64,000 bases of DNA from DAOPKN01 sp035391225 (GTDB lineage: Bacteria; Thermotogota; Thermotogae; MWEM01), in contig DAOPKN010000011.1 of the NCBI GenBank assembly GCA_035391225.1, positions 3,200 through 67,199 of the forward strand, given 5' to 3'. Positions 59,920 to 64,000 of this stretch are shown here, piece by piece. The translations under genes and the position numbers were made by a program. The notes beneath the pieces are model-generated. The model was not told the DNA's origin, searched no databases, and worked only from the letters and a program-made list of their open reading frames with translations. The stretch's first letter is position 1. The number at the start of each line of letters is the position of its first letter.

Positions 59920-60813
59920 TTAGTCGAACCATTTCACCCATTGCGGCATGTGGTACAAGGTTTGAAAACCCATGTTGCGGTAAAAAGGCTGCTCGGAACC
60001 CACGTAGGCAACGGTCGCGCCCTTTTGCCCTGCGCGCCGAATGCTTTCCATCACCGCGGCTTTGCCCAATCCCATCCTCCGGAAATCCGGGTCGGTGGCG
60101 ACGGGTTCCACGTAGGCAACCTTGTGCACGGGTTCCACCCAAATCCCCGCGTAGCTCACGAAATCCCCCGACGGAGCCTTGACCACGAGGTTCAGGTCGA
60201 GTTGGAAGTTGGGAGCCGACTGCATGAAAGCCCGTCCCTCCACGCCGTCTTCCGGTGGCTCGCCCGGATGGTCAAATCCACGGTACAGCGCACGGTCTGC
60301 CTTGTACAGGTCGTTTTCCTCCGCAAGGCTCTGCAACTTGAACCCCTCAGGCAGGGAAATCTCCGGGAAAGGGTTGGGGATGGGTAGGATGGAAACCGTG
60401 TCCCGGTAGCCCTCGTCCAGCTCGAAGCCAGCTTCCTCCACGAGCTTGTTCATTTCCCCGTCGAAATCGTTGATGAACAACCGCAGCACCTGTCTTCCCT
60501 TGTCCTCTCCTCGCAGGTTCTCCATCGCGTATTCGAGCAACTGCGGCTTGAGCCGTGGGTACCCCGGGTGTAGCGCGAAGTAGGCCCACCCGGGGGAATG
60601 CTCGTAGTTTGCCATGCCCACGATTTTGCCCGCGTCTTCCCACAGCCCGATGCGAGGGAAATGCTGTGCCTGCGTGATGGGATGGTAGTGCATGTATTCC
60701 CAGCGGGGTTGCAGCCAGTTGGGAAACTTCCCCGGGTGGTAGGTGTCCACCAGGAACTGCCCCACTCTTTCGTAGTCTTTCTCACGGTCGTAGCGACGCG
60801 CGATGATGGCCAT
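59920..60813 (-). CDS. GNAT-family N-acetyltransferase with two tandem domains
   Basis: A 297-residue cytoplasmic protein with an N-terminal GNAT-like domain (residues about 1-140) and a C-terminal GNAT domain carrying the acetyl-CoA loop DFRRMGLGKAAVMESIRRA (residues about 237-255) and FYRNMGFQTLYHM. The first domain lacks a clear pyrophosphate loop. Substrate is unknown. ATG at 60813 has GAGGTGAG upstream and overlaps the znuB-like gene by 32 nt, so it is probably translated as the last gene of the metal-transport unit. Confidence 0.85.
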   Translation of the reverse strand: MAIIARRYDREKDYERVGQFLVDTYHPGKFPNWLQPRWEYMHYHPITQAQHFPRIGLWEDAGKIVGMANYEHSPGWAYFALHPGYPRLKPQLLEYAMENLRGEDKGRQVLRLFINDFDGEMNKLVEEAGFELDEGYRDTVSILPIPNPFPEISLPEGFKLQSLAEENDLYKADRALYRGFDHPGEPPEDGVEGRAFMQSAPNFQLDLNLVVKAPSGDFVSYAGIWVEPVHKVAYVEPVATDPDFRRMGLGKAAVMESIRRAGQKGATVAYVGSEQPFYRNMGFQTLYHMPQWVKWFD

Positions 60814-61654
60814 TTTTCTCACCTCGTGTTTTGGTTTGTTCTGCCAGTTTCTTCCCCAGCGAATGGAGCAGAACCGAAACGAAGTACCCTCCCCCGAGAA
60901 GCAGGATAATCGTCGCGCCGGAAGCCAGGTCAAACGTGTAGGAAAGCCAAAGCCCCGCGATGCCTCCCACCATGCCGATTCCACCCGCGAGCACCATGGT
61001 AAGGCGGAGATCCTTGGAAAAAAGCCCCGCGATGGCGGAAGGCGCGGTGAGCATGGCGATCACCAGGATGATTCCCACCACGCGGATGAGCACGATCACC
61101 GTGAGCGCCACGAGGAAAAACAGGAAGTACTCCAGGAACGCCGTGGGGAGCCCCGAAACGAAGGCGTATTCCTCGTCGAACAGGAAACTCTTCCACATGT
61201 TGAAAAACGAAAAGATGGAAACCACCACGAAGGAAGCCAGCACCAACATCATCCACAGGTCGGTTGGGGTCACGGTGAGGATATCACCGAACAGGTAAGA
61301 CGCCATGTCGGGGGGATACCCTGGTGTGAAGGAAATGAACAGGATCCCCGCGGCCATGCCCAAAGCCCACAACATGCCGACCAACGTATCGGTGCCGGTG
61401 TTGGTGTGGCGCTTGATCGCCGCGATGGCCACCGACGAGCCCGACGCGAAGAGCAATGCCCCCAGGATGGGTTCAAAGCCGAAGAAGTACCCCATGCCAA
61501 TTCCCCCGAAAGCGGTGTGGGCAATGCCACCACTCATCATCACCCAGTGCTTCTGGATGATGATGGTGCCGACGATACCACACACCACGCTTGCCAGCAA
61601 AACCGACCAGAAGGCGTTCTGCAAGAAACCGTAGGAAAACAAGGCTTCAAACAT
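60782..61654 (-). CDS. znuB: Zinc/manganese ABC transporter permease (ZnuB type)
   Basis: A 290-residue membrane protein with about nine spans of the ABC-3 family: FLQNAFWSVLLASVVCGIVG at the start, HWVMMSGGIAHTAFGGIG, and the conserved VVGIILVIAMLTAPSAIAGLF segment. ATG at 61654 follows GGAGG at about 8 nt and overlaps the znuC stop by 8 nt. Works as a homodimer with ZnuC for import of zinc or manganese. C-terminal 20 residues are charged and overlap the GNAT gene. Confidence 0.9.
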   Translation of the reverse strand: MFEALFSYGFLQNAFWSVLLASVVCGIVGTIIIQKHWVMMSGGIAHTAFGGIGMGYFFGFEPILGALLFASGSSVAIAAIKRHTNTGTDTLVGMLWALGMAAGILFISFTPGYPPDMASYLFGDILTVTPTDLWMMLVLASFVVVSIFSFFNMWKSFLFDEEYAFVSGLPTAFLEYFLFFLVALTVIVLIRVVGIILVIAMLTAPSAIAGLFSKDLRLTMVLAGGIGMVGGIAGLWLSYTFDLASGATIILLLGGGYFVSVLLHSLGKKLAEQTKTRGEKNGHHRASLRP

Positions 61655-62453
61655 GCTTTTCGCCTCCATCCTGCACCGGGGAAGAGTGGGGGTGGTGCGA
61701 TAGAACACGATGCGAAACACCGTGCGCGATCAGGTCCACCGGACAGCCGTAGGTTGCGTCCACCACACCCTGGGAAAGCTCCTTCCCCCCGTGGTAATGC
61801 AGCGTGCGGTTGAGGCATGCGATGCTCTCGAAGTAGGTGGAAATGGCACTCAAATCATGCGTCACCACCACGATCGTCACCTGCTCGTGCAACGATTCCA
61901 ACAGCGAAAAAATCCCTTCACGCGCGGAGGAATCCAGGCTTGCGGTGGGTTCATCCATCAACAGGATCTTGGGGTGCGAAACCAGGGCACGCGCGATCAG
62001 TACCCGCTGCAACTGCCCCCCGGAAAGCTCGCTCACCTGCTTGGTGAGGTGGTCCACCATTTCCACCTTTTCCAATGCCATGGTGGCCTGCTCGCGGTCT
62101 GCTGGCGTGAAATGGTGAAACAGGGGCATCTTCCCCCCCATTCTTCCGCTGAGCACAACGTCCAACACCCGGATGGGGAAACTCCTCTCGAAACGGGTGT
62201 TTTGGGGCACGTAGCCCATGAGTTGCTCCTTGCGCGCGGTGGAAACGGGTTTTCCGAGTATGCGGACGCTGCCGCGCCGGGGATGCACCAATCCCAGCAA
62301 AACCTTGATCAACGTGCTCTTGCCCGCGCCGTTGGGCCCGATGATGCTCAGCATCTCCAAGGGCTTCACCTTCAGGTGCACATCCTCCAACGCGAGTTGG
62401 TCCCCGTAGTACACCCACACACCTTGCAACTCGATCGCGAGATTTTGCTCCAT
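61647..62453 (-). CDS. znuC: Zinc/manganese ABC transporter ATP-binding protein (ZnuC type)
   Basis: A 268-residue ATPase: Walker A GPNGAGKST, Q-loop YVPQNTRFERSFP (a typical metal-importer Q-loop), signature LSGGQLQR, Walker B ILLMDEPTASLD and H-loop VVTHDLSAI. A His-rich tail (VSHRVLSHHPHSSP) may bind metal and sense it. ATG at 62453 lies 5 nt past the znuA stop. Part of the outer-membrane barrel, znuA, znuC, znuB unit. Confidence 0.92.
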   Translation of the reverse strand: MEQNLAIELQGVWVYYGDQLALEDVHLKVKPLEMLSIIGPNGAGKSTLIKVLLGLVHPRRGSVRILGKPVSTARKEQLMGYVPQNTRFERSFPIRVLDVVLSGRMGGKMPLFHHFTPADREQATMALEKVEMVDHLTKQVSELSGGQLQRVLIARALVSHPKILLMDEPTASLDSSAREGIFSLLESLHEQVTIVVVTHDLSAISTYFESIACLNRTLHYHGGKELSQGVVDATYGCPVDLIAHGVSHRVLSHHPHSSPVQDGGEKHV

Positions 62454-62457
62454 GGTT

Positions 62458-63318
62458 TCACGGTTCCTTGGACAATACTTGCACGAAGGTTTGGGCCATG
62501 GTCCGCAAGTTTTCCACGAAGTCGGGAGCCAGCGGGTCCAACTGCACCGTGGTTCCCCCGAGTTCCGTGGCAATGGCCTCGCTCTGCCGGGAATCGATCT
62601 CGGCCTGGTAGAACACCACCTGGATCCCCAAAGACCGGGCCTCGTCGATGATCTGCGCCATCTTCTTCGGGGTGGCATCCTTCCCCTCCTGCTGGATGGC
62701 GATCATGGTCAACCCGTACTCTTGGGCGAAGTAGCCGAACGAAGGGTGGAAAACCAGGAAAGCCTTGTTCTGTACCGGTTGGAGCATGGCCCGTATCTGC
62801 TGGTCCAGCTGGTCCAGACCTTGCTTTGCCTTTTGGGCGTTTTCCCGGAAAGCTTGTGCCTTAGCGGGAACCAACTCGCCCAACTCTTGGGCAATGGAAT
62901 CCAGCATGTATTGGACCCGCGGGATGGAAAGCCAGATATGCGGGTCACGTTGACCGGGCGAAAACTCCCGGGGTGGGATTTTCTCGTCCACGCGTTGCCA
63001 AAGCGGCACAATCTCCAGCTCCGGGAAAAGCCGTTGCACCCGGGGAAGGATGCCACTCGTTTCCGCCGGAACAGCGATGGTGAAATACAACGAGGCACCA
63101 TCCAGCGCCACGAGATCCTTCGGGCGGGGCGCGTAGTTTTCCGGGCTGTAGCCTGGTGGAATCAACACCAGCACATCCACGTCGTCTCCGGCGACCATGT
63201 TCACGAACGTCTGCTGTGGCACGATCGAAACCGCAACCCTTGGAACCGCGAACGAAAGGATGGCTGCGGCTCCCAAAAAATAGAAAACAAGAAACCTGCG
63301 AAAAATAACCCGATTCAT
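62458..63318 (-). CDS. znuA: Metal ABC transporter substrate-binding protein (ZnuA type)
   Basis: A 286-residue exported protein with a signal peptide or anchor (residues 6-27, no lipobox) and the cluster-9 fold: IVPQQTFVNMVAGDDVDVLVLIPPG, DPHIWLSIP with one metal His, and VFHPSFGYFAQEYGL with the second His. The site that usually holds the first His (SPHTYEPTP) reads SPENYAPRP, so Asn or Glu replaces it. No His-rich loop is seen. Metal preference (Zn, Mn or other) is therefore uncertain. ATG at 63318 lies about 9 nt after GGGGAGG; a TTG at 63324 is in frame. Confidence 0.87.
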   Translation of the reverse strand: MNRVIFRRFLVFYFLGAAAILSFAVPRVAVSIVPQQTFVNMVAGDDVDVLVLIPPGYSPENYAPRPKDLVALDGASLYFTIAVPAETSGILPRVQRLFPELEIVPLWQRVDEKIPPREFSPGQRDPHIWLSIPRVQYMLDSIAQELGELVPAKAQAFRENAQKAKQGLDQLDQQIRAMLQPVQNKAFLVFHPSFGYFAQEYGLTMIAIQQEGKDATPKKMAQIIDEARSLGIQVVFYQAEIDSRQSEAIATELGGTTVQLDPLAPDFVENLRTMAQTFVQVLSKEP

Positions 63319-63347
63319 TGGCAAAAAACCTCCCCATTCTCCACGTG

Positions 63348-63803
63348 CTAAAACCGGTAGCGCACCCCGATGCCGAAGGAAACGGTGAACCCCGTTTGCG
63401 GCAGCAAGTCCACGGTAGGAGCGAGCTCGAGGAAAAACTCGAAGGGTGCGCGCTGGATGTAGAAGGGAAGCATCATCCCCACGGGAACCCGCACGCTCAC
63501 CAGGTAATCCCCGCCCGCACCGGACCCCACGTAGCGCACACCCCCTCCCAGGTACACCGGAATACGCGTGTTCTGGATGCGGAAAAGATCGGGGTCAACG
63601 TACACGAAATCGGCATGCACGTGGAACCCCTTCAATCCCCAAAGGAAAGAATACGCCGCCGCAAGATCCAGCGACACGTTGCGGCTCACACCCAAGCGCG
63701 CCGAAAGCCCACTGGGATCCCCCGCGATCACGCCCAGCGAAAACTCCGCAAATGCCATCACCGAAAGCACCAAGCAGGCGACCAAAACGATCCATTTTTT
63801 CAA
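63348..63803 (-). CDS. Small outer-membrane beta-barrel protein
   Basis: A 151-residue exported protein: signal peptide (residues 4-19, cleavage after FA-E), then alternating polar and hydrophobic strands and an aromatic C-terminus (FGIGVRYRF), as in eight-stranded OmpA/OmpW-like barrels. It lies 29 nt upstream of znuA, on the same strand and apparently in the same transcript, so it could be a metal-related outer-membrane protein. TTG at 63803 is chosen because GGGAGGG lies 6 nt upstream. The specific function is unknown. Confidence 0.72.
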   Translation of the reverse strand: MKKWIVLVACLVLSVMAFAEFSLGVIAGDPSGLSARLGVSRNVSLDLAAAYSFLWGLKGFHVHADFVYVDPDLFRIQNTRIPVYLGGGVRYVGSGAGGDYLVSVRVPVGMMLPFYIQRAPFEFFLELAPTVDLLPQTGFTVSFGIGVRYRF

Positions 63804-63832
63804 TGCTATCCCTCCCCACGGGTTTTCCTGTA

Positions 63833-63860
63833 ATTGTACCACACCGGTATTCGAAGCCAA
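63833..63860 (-). promoter_or_regulatory. Promoter of the beta-barrel and znuACB operon
   Basis: On the - strand TTGGCT (63855-63860), 16-nt spacer, TACAAT (63833-63838), with TGG before the -10. About 30 nt upstream of the TTG start at 63803. No Zur-like palindrome is visible. Confidence 0.55.
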
Positions 63861-63906
63861 AGTGGGACCGCCGCAACCCACTGCGGCTGTTTGGACCTGC
63901 GTCCCG

Positions 63907-63935
63907 AAAAAAAAGGAGCCGCACTGGGGTGCGGC
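63907..63935 (-). terminator. Intrinsic terminator of a - strand gene starting beyond the window
   Basis: Stem GCCGCAC / GTGCGGC (4-nt loop) followed on the - strand by TCC and eight T. It would end a transcript coming from the right. Nothing else is seen in 63936-64000. Confidence 0.8.
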
Positions 63936-64000
63936 GTACCCAAGGGCAGGAACGTGAAAGGAACTGTAGGGGCAAACCCCCGTGTTTGCCCAGGGTTTTG

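Noticed and set aside
1..64000. CRISPR arrays, prophage, tRNA or rRNA genes
   Set aside because: No regularly spaced direct repeats, no phage structural genes and no cloverleaf or rRNA-like segments were recognised. A dedicated tRNA scan could still find something I missed.

Overview
This 64 kb window looks like chromosomal DNA from a bacterium with an outer membrane, probably an anaerobe. Evidence for the outer membrane is an LptB-type ATPase, an OmpH/Skp-like chaperone, a small beta-barrel protein, lipoproteins and a large S-layer-like protein. An anaerobic, possibly thermophilic lifestyle is suggested by a radical-SAM AmrS, ApbE with a NusG-II protein, a 4Fe-4S type-4 uracil-DNA glycosylase and an iron-dependent alcohol dehydrogenase. 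The DNA is GC-rich by eye (not computed), and many genes begin with GTG or TTG behind strong Shine-Dalgarno sites. A Thermotogota-, Synergistota- or Atribacterota-like lineage would fit, but the window alone cannot decide. I saw no rRNA, tRNA, CRISPR array or prophage.

Region 1 (1-12.5 kb, + strand) is a compact housekeeping block with many overlapping genes: pfk (partial), amrA, amrS, apbE, NusG-II, an ECF-like S component, maf, radC, an unknown helical protein, a QPRTase-fold pseudoenzyme, tsaB, an Asp23-family protein, a FakA-like kinase, a tandem-HhH ComEA, ompH, lptB and a LOG-like protein. Region 2 (12.5-24.3 kb) has two ABC importers: a ferric-ion type (binding protein, fused permease with an extra extracytoplasmic domain, ATPase) and a GntR-linked sugar type without its own ATPase. 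In both, a terminator sits directly after the binding-protein gene. Between them lie GT2 and PlsY genes (- strand), a CAT-fold acyltransferase-like protein and a lipoprotein.

Region 3 (24.3-31.9 kb) holds a rhodanese, HU, a PfkB kinase, anmK, a YitT membrane protein, and a zinc-ribbon membrane-protein gene split by an IS607-family element. The element carries tnpA, tnpB, a small accessory gene and a perfect-consensus promoter. Removing it at a GG dinucleotide restores the host reading frame exactly. Region 4 (31.9-45.4 kb) has envelope and sugar genes (DUF4382 lipoprotein, alcohol dehydrogenase, ABC-2 permease, undecaprenyl-phosphate sugar transferase, fibronectin-III lipoprotein) and a - strand operon of a 1468-residue DUF4011-helicase-nuclease-DUF3320 protein, UDG, an AI-2E-type permease and MurG.

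Region 5 (45.4-57 kb) is the most unusual part. An S-layer-like gene with a perfect-consensus promoter and a very strong terminator is followed on the same strand by a 1244-residue membrane-anchored beta-helix protein, two paralogous secreted VWA proteins and a secreted YD-repeat protein. This looks like an uncharacterised cell-surface module. Region 6 (57-64 kb) has a transglutaminase-like protein lacking the usual Cys, a flavin-binding protein, a TPR protein and a double-GNAT protein, and ends in a - strand operon of a beta-barrel protein with znuA-znuC-znuB.

Promoters in the window repeatedly show an extended -10 (TGnTATAAT or a close variant) with a weak -35. The two perfect TTGACA-17-TATAAT promoters drive the S-layer-like gene and the insertion sequence.
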